Part shown: piece after piece, positions 1 to 8,644 of the stretch
Position numbering within the stretch: the stretch's first letter is position 1
Layout: each line of letters opens with the position of its first letter
NCBI RefSeq assembly: GCF_016464625.1
Contig: NZ_JAEAGO010000005.1
Coordinates: 124,001-188,000, forward strand
From: Penaeicola halotolerans
GTDB lineage: Bacteria > Bacteroidota > Bacteroidia > Cytophagales > Cyclobacteriaceae
Length of the DNA: 64,000 bases
Reading direction: 5' to 3'
Notes under the pieces: generated by a model
What the model was told of the DNA's origin: nothing
The model's input: the letters and a program-made list of their open reading frames with translations, nothing else
Databases searched by the model: none
Made by a program: the position numbers and the translations under genes

Positions 1-47
1 TAGAGCATAAATATTTCCCAAAAATCATTGAAGACCTGCTTAAATAG
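1..47 (+). CDS. C-terminal tail of an unidentified upstream gene (partial)
   Basis: Reading from base 3, an open frame gives a short tail ending ...YFPKIIEDLLK and a TAG stop at 45-47. It is only about 14 codons, too few to identify a family. The amphipathic lysine/glutamate-rich ending looks like real protein rather than spacer, and the purH promoter-like element starts 12 bases after its stop, which fits the end of a gene. Everything upstream lies outside the window. Confidence 0.45.
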   Translation, partial: EHKYFPKIIEDLLK

Positions 48-58
48 TCCAAAATATA

Positions 59-66
59 TACCTTTG
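59..66 (+). promoter_or_regulatory. Bacteroidota -7 promoter element for purH
   Basis: TACCTTTG matches the Bacteroidota -7 consensus TAnnTTTG exactly and sits 25 bases before the purH ATG. No good TTTG -33 box is seen at the usual spacing, so the call rests on the -7 box and its position between two genes. Confidence 0.5.
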
Positions 67-91
67 CACCTTCATAAATTTCACAAGCCTC

Positions 92-1618
92 ATGTCAGTT
101 AAAAAAATACAATCAGCCTTAATATCAGTCTATTACAAAGATCGCCTAGAACCTATCATTCAATTGCTCAAACAGCATGGAGTAAAAATCTACTCAACGG
201 GTGGCACTCAGACTTTTATAGAAGAGCAGGGTGCTGAAGTGATCGCTGTGGAAGACTTGACAAGCTATCCATCTATCTTCGGTGGCAGAGTAAAAACACT
301 TCATCCTAAAGTTTTTGGAGGTATTTTGCATAGACGTGGCCTAGAGGCAGATGTCAAGCAAGCAGCAGAATTTGAAATACCAGCTATAGACTTAGTGATC
401 GTAGATTTATATCCTTTTGAAGAAACGGTGGCTTCTGGTGCAGCTGAGCAAGATATCATTGAGAAAATCGACATCGGAGGTATCTCATTGATAAGAGCTG
501 CCGCTAAAAACTTCCAAGATGTACTAATCGTAGCGAGCAGAGAGCAGTATGAGACTTTAGAAAAAGTGCTCATCGAAAACAATGGCGGAAGCACTTTAGC
601 TGATAGAAGACATTTTGCTGCAAAGGCATTTGATGTCAGCTCTCACTACGATACACAGATATTCAATTACTTCAATCAAACAGAAGAAATCCCTGTTTTC
701 AAACAAAGTGAGCGTAAATCAAGAAGCCTCAGATATGGAGAAAACCCTCACCAAAAAGGTCAGTTTTTTGGAGATTTGGACGCTATGTTTGAGCAACTGA
801 ACGGTAAGGAACTATCTTACAATAACCTAGTAGATATCGATGCGGCTGTTGCTTTGATAGAAGAGTTTAAAGGACAAACAGCCTTTGCTATCCTCAAACA
901 CACAAATGCCTGTGGTGTAGCGGTGGCAAATTCTGTGAAAGAAGCTTATTTAGCAGCTTTTGCTGCGGATACTGTTTCTGCTTTTGGAGGTGTGCTGATT
1001 AGCAATCAAGCCATAGACCTTGCTGCTGCTGAGGAATTAAATAAGTTATTCTTTGAAGTATTGATTGCCCCTTCTTATGATGCGGACGCCTTATCGCTTC
1101 TTCAAAGCAAGAAAAACAGGGTATTACTCGTTCAGAAAAAGGACTTGGAGACAAAAGTGCAGCATAAAACGCTACTCAATGGAGTCATCATCCAAGATAG
1201 AGACCTCGCTACAGAAGGTGTATCTGACTTCAAAACAGTCACTAAAAAAGCTCCATCTGAATCAGAGAAAGATGCTTTGGCCTTTGCACTTAAAGTTTGC
1301 AAACACACTAAGTCAAACACCATAGTCCTATCAAATAACCAGCAACTATTTGCTAGTGGAGTAGGACAAACATCTAGGGTAGATGCCTTGAGGCAGGCTA
1401 TTGAAAAAGCACAGTCTTTTGGTTTTGATCTCAAAGGTACCGTAATGGCTTCGGATGCTTTCTTCCCATTTCCTGACTGTGTAGAGATCGCTCATCAAGC
1501 AGGAATCTCCGCGGTCGTACAGCCTGGAGGCTCTATCAAAGATCAAGATTCTATCGACTACTGTGACCAAAATGGCTTAGCTATGGTATTTACAGGAGTT
1601 AGACATTTTAAACATTAA
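92..1618 (+). CDS. purH: Bifunctional AICAR formyltransferase / IMP cyclohydrolase
   Basis: PurH carries out the last two steps of de novo purine synthesis in the cytosol: formylation of AICAR by 10-formyl-THF, then ring closure to IMP. The 508 residues match the family's usual length (about 510-530). The N-terminal MGS-like cyclohydrolase half contains the STGGT phosphate-binding loop near residue 36 and GGRVKTLHP near 64. The transformylase half contains RYGENPHQ near 215 and the catalytic Lys-His pair in KHTNACG near 268. It ends 94 bases before mreB. This linkage of purH to the mre operon is, to my knowledge, common in Bacteroidota. No lesion is visible. Confidence 0.97.
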   Translation: MSVKKIQSALISVYYKDRLEPIIQLLKQHGVKIYSTGGTQTFIEEQGAEVIAVEDLTSYPSIFGGRVKTLHPKVFGGILHRRGLEADVKQAAEFEIPAIDLVIVDLYPFEETVASGAAEQDIIEKIDIGGISLIRAAAKNFQDVLIVASREQYETLEKVLIENNGGSTLADRRHFAAKAFDVSSHYDTQIFNYFNQTEEIPVFKQSERKSRSLRYGENPHQKGQFFGDLDAMFEQLNGKELSYNNLVDIDAAVALIEEFKGQTAFAILKHTNACGVAVANSVKEAYLAAFAADTVSAFGGVLISNQAIDLAAAEELNKLFFEVLIAPSYDADALSLLQSKKNRVLLVQKKDLETKVQHKTLLNGVIIQDRDLATEGVSDFKTVTKKAPSESEKDALAFALKVCKHTKSNTIVLSNNQQLFASGVGQTSRVDALRQAIEKAQSFGFDLKGTVMASDAFFPFPDCVEIAHQAGISAVVQPGGSIKDQDSIDYCDQNGLAMVFTGVRHFKH

Positions 1619-1712
1619 TATGAACTGAAAACCAGAATATTTAACAGAACTTGTTATATATTTAAGGTGATTCTCAAGACACATTTTGAATTTTAATCAA
1701 GCAACATAAAGC

Positions 1713-2741
1713 ATGGGATTCTTTGACTTTTTCTCAAGTGATATTGCCATAGACCTTGGTACGGCCAATACACTCATCATCCACAAGGACAAAATAGTGG
1801 TAGACGAGCCATCCATTATAGCGATAGATAAGACTACTAACAAAGTGCTAGCCGTAGGCCGTGAGGCTATGAACATGCACGAAAAAACTCACGAAAATAT
1901 CCGTACGATCAGACCTTTGAAAGATGGGGTGATCGCAGATTTTCATGCCGCAGAGATGATGATCAGAGGCATGATCAAAATGATCACTGTCAATAAAAGA
2001 AGCTTTTTCCCTAGCTCTCACAGGATGGTAATCTGTATTCCTTCTGGTATCACTGAAGTAGAAAAAAGAGCGGTACGTGACTCTGCTGAGCACGCAGGTG
2101 CTAAAGAAGTCTACATGATTCATGAGCCTATTGCAGCAGCGATCGGTATCGGTATAGATATAGAAAAGCCTATGGGGTCTATGATCGTAGATATCGGAGG
2201 TGGCACTACTGAGATCGCAGTAATTGCCCTATCTGGTATCGTCTGTGATCAATCTATCAGAGTGGCCGGTGATACATTTACCAAGGATATCCTCGACTAC
2301 ATGAGACGTCAGCACAACCTGCTTATCGGAGAGCGCTCTGCTGAAAAAGTTAAAATCGCCATAGGATCTGCACTAACAGAACTGGATGATGCTCCAGAAG
2401 ACTATGAGATCAGAGGCCGTGACTTGATGACAGGTATTCCTAAAGTCATCAAAGTTTCTTACTCAGAGATCGCTTTTGCACTAGACAAGTCTGTATCTAA
2501 AATAGAAGAAGCAGTACTCAAGGCACTAGAGATTGCGCCACCTGAGCTTTCTGCTGACATCTATGACAATGGTATTCACCTCACAGGTGGTGGTGCATTG
2601 CTCAAAGGATTAGACAAAAGACTACACCAGAAGACCAAACTCCCTATCCACATTGCAGAAGATCCATTGAGAGCTGTAGTGCGAGGTACGGGTACGGCTC
2701 TTAAAAACTTAGACGCTTTCAGAACTGTATTGATGACCTGA
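1713..2741 (+). CDS. mreB: Rod shape-determining protein MreB (actin homologue)
   Basis: MreB polymerises on the inner face of the cytoplasmic membrane and positions the elongasome that inserts lateral cell-wall peptidoglycan. The 342-residue product has the actin-family phosphate-1 motif DLGTANTLI near residue 15, the phosphate-2 motif DIGGGTTEIAV near 163 and the adenosine motif LTGGGALLKGLD near 290. It begins with an amphipathic MGFFDFFSSDIAID segment typical of membrane-binding MreB. It is the first gene of a tightly packed five-gene shape operon; mreC starts 5 bases after its stop. Confidence 0.98.
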   Translation: MGFFDFFSSDIAIDLGTANTLIIHKDKIVVDEPSIIAIDKTTNKVLAVGREAMNMHEKTHENIRTIRPLKDGVIADFHAAEMMIRGMIKMITVNKRSFFPSSHRMVICIPSGITEVEKRAVRDSAEHAGAKEVYMIHEPIAAAIGIGIDIEKPMGSMIVDIGGGTTEIAVIALSGIVCDQSIRVAGDTFTKDILDYMRRQHNLLIGERSAEKVKIAIGSALTELDDAPEDYEIRGRDLMTGIPKVIKVSYSEIAFALDKSVSKIEEAVLKALEIAPPELSADIYDNGIHLTGGGALLKGLDKRLHQKTKLPIHIAEDPLRAVVRGTGTALKNLDAFRTVLMT

Positions 2742-2746
2742 TTTGA

Positions 2747-3601
2747 ATGCAAAGGATATTTGAATTCCTCTTTAGATTTAGAGCGTTCTTCTTGTTTTTA
2801 CTATTGGAGGCCATCGCTGTATGGCTCATAGTCTCCAATAATGGAACACAAGGTGCGCTCTTTTTCAATTCATCTAACCGCATAGCGGGCAATATCTTTG
2901 AAACAAGATCCTCTATTCGAGAGTACTTTTCACTCAATCAAGTAAATAGTGATCTGGCCAATCAAAATGCAGCGCTCCTCAATAAACTGGAAGATTACGA
3001 GCGACTATTTGTCAATACAGATAGTCTTAGACCAGAATTGATGCTGATAGATAGTATGACACTTGCCAATTATGAGTTTCTCTCGGCTAAAGTCATCAAT
3101 AATTCCGTACGAAGAGCTCAAAATATCCTCACGCTCAATAAGGGAAAAAATGCTGGCATAGAAACAGGCATGGGAGTATTCAATGAGCAGGGTATTGTAG
3201 GCAGGGTCAAGGATGTCTCTGATAAATTTTCTACAGTCATCTCTATCCTACACACTGAGTCACTGGTATCATCCGTTTTGCAATCTAGTAATGTATTTGG
3301 CACGACACGCTGGGATGGCGTCAATCCTGACGAGGCGAGCCTACTCTATGTGCCTAGACACGTCACTGTCACAGTAGGTGATACTGTAGTCACATCTGGA
3401 TACAACTCTGTCTATCCCGAAGGTCTCAAGATCGGAGTGGTCAAATCAGTAGAGAGAGGCACAGAAGCCACCTTTTATGACATCAAGATCAATCTATTGA
3501 CTAATTTCAGTAGTCTATCTTATGTCTACTTAGTAAAAAATAAAAATCTGCCAGAGATCGATTCTCTGCAACAAGTATCAGGAGTAATCAATGAACAGTA
3601 A
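2747..3601 (+). CDS. mreC: Rod shape-determining protein MreC
   Basis: MreC is a bitopic inner-membrane protein that links cytoplasmic MreB to the periplasmic PBP2/RodA synthase. The 284-residue product has one N-terminal membrane segment (about residues 9-28, FLFLLLEAIAVWLIV), then an Asn/Leu-rich coiled-coil-like stretch (about 62-90), then the MreC beta domain containing NKGKNAGIETGMGV and GIVGRV. It sits between mreB and mreD and overlaps mreD by 11 bases, suggesting translational coupling. Confidence 0.95.
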   Translation: MQRIFEFLFRFRAFFLFLLLEAIAVWLIVSNNGTQGALFFNSSNRIAGNIFETRSSIREYFSLNQVNSDLANQNAALLNKLEDYERLFVNTDSLRPELMLIDSMTLANYEFLSAKVINNSVRRAQNILTLNKGKNAGIETGMGVFNEQGIVGRVKDVSDKFSTVISILHTESLVSSVLQSSNVFGTTRWDGVNPDEASLLYVPRHVTVTVGDTVVTSGYNSVYPEGLKIGVVKSVERGTEATFYDIKINLLTNFSSLSYVYLVKNKNLPEIDSLQQVSGVINEQ

Positions 3602-4112
3602 TCAACTCATCAAAAGCAGCGTGAGTATCATCCTAATGATGATCGTACAGGTGATTTTCTTTAAGAATCTCGCCTTGTTCGGAGTAGCATTCTGCTTTTT
3701 ATATACAGGGATTATTTTGTTACTTCCTATTCAAGTGAAGCCTGTGTTTGCATTGGTTATGGCATTTCTCTTAGGACTAATACTGGATATCTTTTATGAT
3801 AGCATCGGCATTCATACAGCTGCGTTTGTATTGATGGCTTATCTTCGTTTCCAATGGCTCAGAGTGGTGACTCCTACAGGTGGTTATGATGCTGATATCA
3901 CCCCTAGTACTCAAAACTTAAGTGTAAGCTGGTTTGCCTCTTATGCCTTTCCATTATTATTTATACATCACTTGGCTTTCTTCTACATAGAGTCCATATC
4001 GCTAAATATTTTCGGTTTTATTTTGCTCAAAGCTTTCAGCTCTGCTATCTTAACATTGATCGCACTAATAATCATGCAAGGGCTTTTCTATAGCAAGCGA
4101 AGAACGCTATGA
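3591..4112 (+). CDS. mreD: Rod shape-determining protein MreD
   Basis: This 173-residue protein is very hydrophobic, with about five predicted membrane segments and few soluble loops. MreD proteins are poorly conserved in sequence, so the assignment rests on size, topology and position between mreC and the PBP2 gene. MreD is thought to help MreC balance activation of PBP2. It overlaps mreC by 11 bases, and its stop overlaps the next start as ATGA. Confidence 0.9.
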   Translation: MNSNQLIKSSVSIILMMIVQVIFFKNLALFGVAFCFLYTGIILLLPIQVKPVFALVMAFLLGLILDIFYDSIGIHTAAFVLMAYLRFQWLRVVTPTGGYDADITPSTQNLSVSWFASYAFPLLFIHHLAFFYIESISLNIFGFILLKAFSSAILTLIALIIMQGLFYSKRRTL

Positions 4113-5905
4113 ATGACAATCGAAAAAATATCATCCTCATCTTCATCGTATTGGTTGGCTTGGTCTTATTAGTAAGACTTTTTTTCATCCAAGTAGTCAA
4201 TGAAGAGTTTAAGCGAGCCGCTGACAACAATGCTGTGCAGCGACTAGTGGACTATCCGTATAGAGGCTTGATCTATGATCGTCATGATAAATTGCTAGTA
4301 TACAATGACCCAGTCTTTGATTTGATGGTCATTCCTCGCAATGTTCAGATCAAAGACACCACTCTTTTCTGCAACTTATTTAAGCTGACCAAAGAGGAGC
4401 TTATAGAGAAATATGAGGTTGCTCGCAAATACTCTCAGGTAAAACCCTCGGTATTTATTAAGCAAATTTCTAATGCTGATTTTGCTAAAATTCAAGATTA
4501 TCTAATTGATTTTAGAGGTTTTTTTATCGTGTCTAGGTCTGTCCGCGCTTATCCTGAGCCCATCATGGCCAATGCACTCGGCTATATCGGTGAGATCAGT
4601 AAGAGGCGCTTAGAAATCGATACTACCAAATATTATAAGTCGGGTGATTATATTGGTATCGGTGGTATGGAAGCCTATTATGAGCAGACTCTGAGAGGAA
4701 CTAGAGGTGCCAAATATCGGCTCGTCAATGTCCGCGGGGTAGAAAAAGGAAGCTATAAAAATGGTGAGTTTGATACGCTATCTATCCCTGGCAATAACAT
4801 CATCTCTACGATAGATCGAGACTTGCAGAAGTATGGTGAGTTTCTCATGAATGGCAAGGTGGGCAGTGTAGTAGCCATAGAGCCTAGCAGCGGAGAAATT
4901 CTAGCCATGATCTCTGCCCCATCATATGATCCTAATCTGCTCACAGGCGCACAGTTTAGTGAGCAGTACGCCAAACTCAATGCAGATACTACAAAGCCAC
5001 TTTTCGTAAGGCCAATCATGGCTATGTATCCTCCAGGGTCTATCTTTAAGATCGTGCAGTCACTCATAGGAATGCAGGAAGGCGTTTTCAATGAAAATAC
5101 CATTTTCCCATGTAACAAATCACTAGTCAACTGCCACGTACATCCCAATCCAGTCAATCTAGAAGGAGCGATTCGCTACAGCTGTAATCCTTATTTTCAT
5201 CAAGCCTATAAGCGCATCATCAATCAGGAACTTTCTCCAAACGACTTCACTGACTCAAAACTTGGACTGGATAAGTGGAAAGAACAAGTTCTCAAATTTG
5301 GATTGGGTCAGCCATTAGGAGTTGATTTATTCAATGAAAGAGGTGGCCAAATCCCCGGCAGCAACTACTATGACAAAATCTATGGTGCGGGTCGCTGGCG
5401 TTATCGTACCATCTATTCCCTCAGTATTGGACAGGGTGAGATGCTCGTCACACCACTTCAGATGGCTAATTTAGCGGCATTGGTAGCTAATAAAGGCTAT
5501 TATTACACTCCTCACCTAGTCAAAAGCATCACTGGCGATGATGATATAGATCAGCGCTTCAAAGTGCGAAACGAAAGCGGTATAGATGCCAAACACTTTG
5601 ATATCGTGCATGAGGCGATGATCAAAGCGGTATCTGGTACCGCTGCTAGAGCCGTCATGAAAGATATCGTGATGGCGGGTAAGACTGGAACAGCAGAAAA
5701 TCCAGGGGTGGACCACTCTGTTTTCATAGCCTTTGCGCCAGCAGAAGATCCTAAAATCGCCATAGCAGTGTATGTTGAAAATGCGGGCTGGGGTGGTCGT
5801 GCAGCGGCTTCTACTGCAAGTTTGATGATTGAGAAATACCTCAAAGGGCAGATCACAAGACCTGCCTTGGAGGAATATGTATTAAAAGGAGAATTTATCT
5901 ACTAA
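4109..5905 (+). CDS. mrdA: Penicillin-binding protein 2 (elongation transpeptidase)
   Basis: PBP2 is the DD-transpeptidase that cross-links new glycan strands during cell elongation, in complex with RodA. The 598 residues match the family. There is one N-terminal membrane anchor (about residues 8-27), a dimerisation/pedestal region to about 220, and a transpeptidase domain with all three active-site motifs: SIFK at 311-314 (nucleophile Ser311), SCN at 358-360 and KTG at 525-527. The ATG overlaps the mreD stop by 4 bases, and the stop directly abuts the rodA GTG start, so the two enzyme genes are translationally linked. Confidence 0.97.
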   Translation: MNDNRKNIILIFIVLVGLVLLVRLFFIQVVNEEFKRAADNNAVQRLVDYPYRGLIYDRHDKLLVYNDPVFDLMVIPRNVQIKDTTLFCNLFKLTKEELIEKYEVARKYSQVKPSVFIKQISNADFAKIQDYLIDFRGFFIVSRSVRAYPEPIMANALGYIGEISKRRLEIDTTKYYKSGDYIGIGGMEAYYEQTLRGTRGAKYRLVNVRGVEKGSYKNGEFDTLSIPGNNIISTIDRDLQKYGEFLMNGKVGSVVAIEPSSGEILAMISAPSYDPNLLTGAQFSEQYAKLNADTTKPLFVRPIMAMYPPGSIFKIVQSLIGMQEGVFNENTIFPCNKSLVNCHVHPNPVNLEGAIRYSCNPYFHQAYKRIINQELSPNDFTDSKLGLDKWKEQVLKFGLGQPLGVDLFNERGGQIPGSNYYDKIYGAGRWRYRTIYSLSIGQGEMLVTPLQMANLAALVANKGYYYTPHLVKSITGDDDIDQRFKVRNESGIDAKHFDIVHEAMIKAVSGTAARAVMKDIVMAGKTGTAENPGVDHSVFIAFAPAEDPKIAIAVYVENAGWGGRAAASTASLMIEKYLKGQITRPALEEYVLKGEFIY

Positions 5906-7183
5906 GTGAGACAGCAAGACATCCATATCGGGAAACTAGACTGGGCCAGTGTACTGCTTTATGCTGTGCTTGTATTTTTGGGCTGGCTCAACATCTACGC
6001 TGCTGTCTATGATGAGCAAGTACCCAAAAGCATCTTTGACCTATCGATCAACTCTGGGATTCAACTGGTCTGGATTGCTACAGCTGTCGTACTCATTCTC
6101 CTGATTATGATTGTAGACTTTCGATTTTTCGAAAGTTTTAGTTTGATTTTTTATGGAATTTTCATCATCCTCTTAGTCTTGACACCATTCTTAGGAAAAG
6201 AAATCAATGGACAAAGAGCTTGGTTTGAAATCGGTGCCTTTAGGCTACAACCCGCAGAATTTGCCAAATTTGCCACAGCCCTAGCACTCGCTAAGTTCAT
6301 GGAGAGACCTAATGTCAAACTCTCAGAATTCAAATATCAAGTACAAACAGTCGGGCTGATTATGTTGCCAGTGCTATTGATCTTACTGCAACCTGATACA
6401 GGTACAGCCATGGTGTACAGTTCATTTTTCATTATGCTTTACAGAGAGGGTTTGCCTCAGAACTATTACATCATTGGTATCGCAGCAGTTTTTGTTTTCA
6501 TCTTAACCATTGCAGTTGAAAACAGCCTAGCCGTCTTGATCAGTATCGCTGCTGTAGGCTTATTGATTATTCTTTTGGGTAAAAAGAAAACTAAACGTAT
6601 CCTTTTTATCAGCTTTCTGACAGTATTTACCATGGGGATCAGTTACTCCGTAGATCAAGTAGTCGAGAAGCTTCCACCACATCAGCAGAATAGAATCAAG
6701 GTGCTATTCAATCCTAACATCGATCCGCTCGGTGTGGGCTGGAATGTCACGCAATCCAAAATCGCCATAGGCTCAGGCGGGCTGACTGGCAAAGGCTATT
6801 TAGAAGGTACGCAAACGAAATATGACTTTGTACCTGAGCAGGTGACAGACTTCATCTTTTGTACACTGGGCGAAGAGTTTGGCTGGTTTGGGAGCTTTGT
6901 AGTCATTAGCCTTTTTGTCCTTTTGCTTGGCAGATTACTCTATCTAGCAGAAAGGCAACGCTCCAGATTCGCTCGTGTCTATGGATATGGCGTAGTGTCT
7001 ATCCTATTTTTCCACTTCGCGATCAATATAGCTATGACCATTGGCTTATTCCCTACGATAGGAATTCCATTGCCTTTCTTTAGTTACGGAGGTTCTTCCT
7101 TATGGTCATTTACGATCATGCTATTCATCTTTCTCAAGCTAGATGCACACCGCATCCAAGTGCTCGGAAGGATGAGTGGCTAA
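5906..7183 (+). CDS. rodA: Peptidoglycan glycosyltransferase RodA (SEDS family)
   Basis: RodA polymerises lipid II into glycan chains as partner of PBP2. The 425-residue product has about ten membrane segments and SEDS hallmarks, including NGQRAWFEIG with FRLQPAEFAKFA near residues 100-130, LLQPDTGTAM near 162-170, and the conserved C-terminal block around FFSYGGSSL near 390. It uses a GTG start with no gap after the PBP2 stop. Its TAA shares the four bases CTAA with the TAG of the convergent minus-strand gene, so no intergenic terminator can exist between them. Confidence 0.96.
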   Translation: MRQQDIHIGKLDWASVLLYAVLVFLGWLNIYAAVYDEQVPKSIFDLSINSGIQLVWIATAVVLILLIMIVDFRFFESFSLIFYGIFIILLVLTPFLGKEINGQRAWFEIGAFRLQPAEFAKFATALALAKFMERPNVKLSEFKYQVQTVGLIMLPVLLILLQPDTGTAMVYSSFFIMLYREGLPQNYYIIGIAAVFVFILTIAVENSLAVLISIAAVGLLIILLGKKKTKRILFISFLTVFTMGISYSVDQVVEKLPPHQQNRIKVLFNPNIDPLGVGWNVTQSKIAIGSGGLTGKGYLEGTQTKYDFVPEQVTDFIFCTLGEEFGWFGSFVVISLFVLLLGRLLYLAERQRSRFARVYGYGVVSILFFHFAINIAMTIGLFPTIGIPLPFFSYGGSSLWSFTIMLFIFLKLDAHRIQVLGRMSG

Positions 7184-8280
7184 GCCCTAAACCTGCGATA
7201 GACCAAAGCCAATAACTCTTCTACCTCCTCTGAATCTGGATCCCATGTATTTGCATATTCTGCATTGAGTATAGAGATCGCTTGATCAAAAGAATTTGCT
7301 TCATCCAAACCCTTGATGGCAGATTTGAAGGCTTCTTCATTATTTTTGAAAAGTGCATTGATGAACATGAACCTTTGATTGAGATTGATATTTCCAGTGA
7401 TTTTATCCAGTTTGGTTTGTCCAAATCGTGTAGCATCACTTGCAAAAAACTGTTGAAAATATTTAGCATCAAGTACTCCAGCTTTCTTTTGACTTTGTGA
7501 TGGCACTTCCTTTTCAGGAGCATTTGACACGACCTCTTCTGTCTGTTTGGCTTCAGTTTTCACTTCAGCTCTTTCGATAGTTTCTTGCTGTGAATCTTCT
7601 ACAGTATCAAAGAAAGAAGTACTTTCAGAAGCTGAAGCCTGTTCACCCTCCTCAGATTCCTTTACTCCTAAAGCACCTAGATCTATCGGGATCACTTTCG
7701 CTAGTTCATCCGCTAGTTTATGATAATCCAGTTGATCAAAATCAAATTGAGCAATCTGCTTCAATACCTGATCGCTAGAAAGCTCAGATTTGCCAGAATC
7801 TTCCATTTGAGAGATTAACTGATCCACCAAATTCGAGTGATAAACAAAATACTTCTTAATCTCTTTGAGCGTCTTCAGTGATACTTTGGTATGCTCAACA
7901 GTATTAAAATAGCGCTCAAAATATACCCGTGGCTCCATATAAAGCGATACCATATCTTGTACCGCTTCTATCATCAATGGCTCTAAATAATCGGCTTTGA
8001 CCGAGATATGTCGAGAAAGCACATTCATTGTCTCTTGAATAGCCTGCTTCACTTCTAGTGCTTGGTAGTCAAAATAGGGACTTTTTAGCTTTTCTATTTC
8101 TTTTTTCCATCGCTCAAAAATGTCCTTGAGCACAAAAAGGTTAACTTGCCGATGTGGTGTCAATTGAAGTAGCTCTTGCCCTGTAGCTTGCGCTTTATTT
8201 TGAAAAAATCGCCCAACAACTTGGTGCGTATATGTGTCACTATATTGTTTGAGGTAGGTTAGATTTAATTTGCTGCCCAT
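7180..8280 (-). CDS. Conserved hypothetical protein with acidic low-complexity linker
   Basis: I do not recognise a named family. The 366-residue product has no signal peptide or membrane segment, so it is probably cytosolic. The first about 195 residues look all-helical. Residues about 205-265 form a Glu/Ser/Gln/Thr-rich, probably disordered linker. The last about 90 residues form a second helical module containing NLNQRFMFINALFKNNEEAF and ending in EEVEELLALVYRRF. From memory, similar C-terminal modules occur in many Bacteroidota proteins of unknown function. It is transcribed divergently from the ferredoxin gene and is convergent with rodA, overlapping it by 4 bases. Confidence 0.8.
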   Translation of the reverse strand: MGSKLNLTYLKQYSDTYTHQVVGRFFQNKAQATGQELLQLTPHRQVNLFVLKDIFERWKKEIEKLKSPYFDYQALEVKQAIQETMNVLSRHISVKADYLEPLMIEAVQDMVSLYMEPRVYFERYFNTVEHTKVSLKTLKEIKKYFVYHSNLVDQLISQMEDSGKSELSSDQVLKQIAQFDFDQLDYHKLADELAKVIPIDLGALGVKESEEGEQASASESTSFFDTVEDSQQETIERAEVKTEAKQTEEVVSNAPEKEVPSQSQKKAGVLDAKYFQQFFASDATRFGQTKLDKITGNINLNQRFMFINALFKNNEEAFKSAIKGLDEANSFDQAISILNAEYANTWDPDSEEVEELLALVYRRFRA

Positions 8281-8283
8281 TTC

Positions 8284-8291
8284 TATATTTG
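8284..8291 (+). promoter_or_regulatory. Bacteroidota -7 promoter element for the ferredoxin-tdk-porZ-recO run
   Basis: TATATTTG matches TAnnTTTG and lies 23 bases before the ferredoxin ATG, in the short gap between divergent genes. A possible TTTA -33 box lies at 8264-8267, slightly close at 16 bases. It would serve four co-oriented, closely packed genes. Confidence 0.4.
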
Positions 8292-8314
8292 ATTAATTTG
8301 CAAAAGCGAGATCG

Positions 8315-8641
8315 ATGCCTAAAATAGTCATACAAAACCTGTATAACAAACGTGTTGCCACAAAGCGTCATGATAAAAAAGTTTTGGACATCATCCATGA
8401 AAATCAAATTGACTGGATGCATGCCTGTGGCAAAAAAGGCCGCTGCACTTCTTGCAAAATGATCGTAATAGAGGGCATGGAAAATTTAAATCCTCTCACT
8501 GATCGCGAGCAAAACTATAGAGACCTACATCGGTTAGCAGACAATGAGCGCCTTAGCTGCCAAAGCACGCTACTAAAAGGTGAATTAGTCATTCGAGTAG
8601 CTGAAAAAAATAAGTTTCCACACATGGATTATAGTGAATAG
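8315..8641 (+). CDS. 2Fe-2S ferredoxin
   Basis: This is a small soluble electron carrier with a [2Fe-2S] cluster. The 108-residue product has cysteines at 38, 44, 47 and 82, in the C-x5-C-x2-C ... C spacing of adrenodoxin/plant-type ferredoxins. The GKKGRCTSC loop is typical. The partner enzyme cannot be told from the neighbours. It is followed 3 bases later by thymidine kinase, probably as an operon of convenience. No export signal is present. Confidence 0.92.
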   Translation: MPKIVIQNLYNKRVATKRHDKKVLDIIHENQIDWMHACGKKGRCTSCKMIVIEGMENLNPLTDREQNYRDLHRLADNERLSCQSTLLKGELVIRVAEKNKFPHMDYSE

Positions 8642-8644
8642 CGC

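Noticed and set aside
4753-5157. 134-residue minus-strand frame inside the PBP2 gene
   Set aside because: Antisense shadow of the transpeptidase-coding region with no family features.
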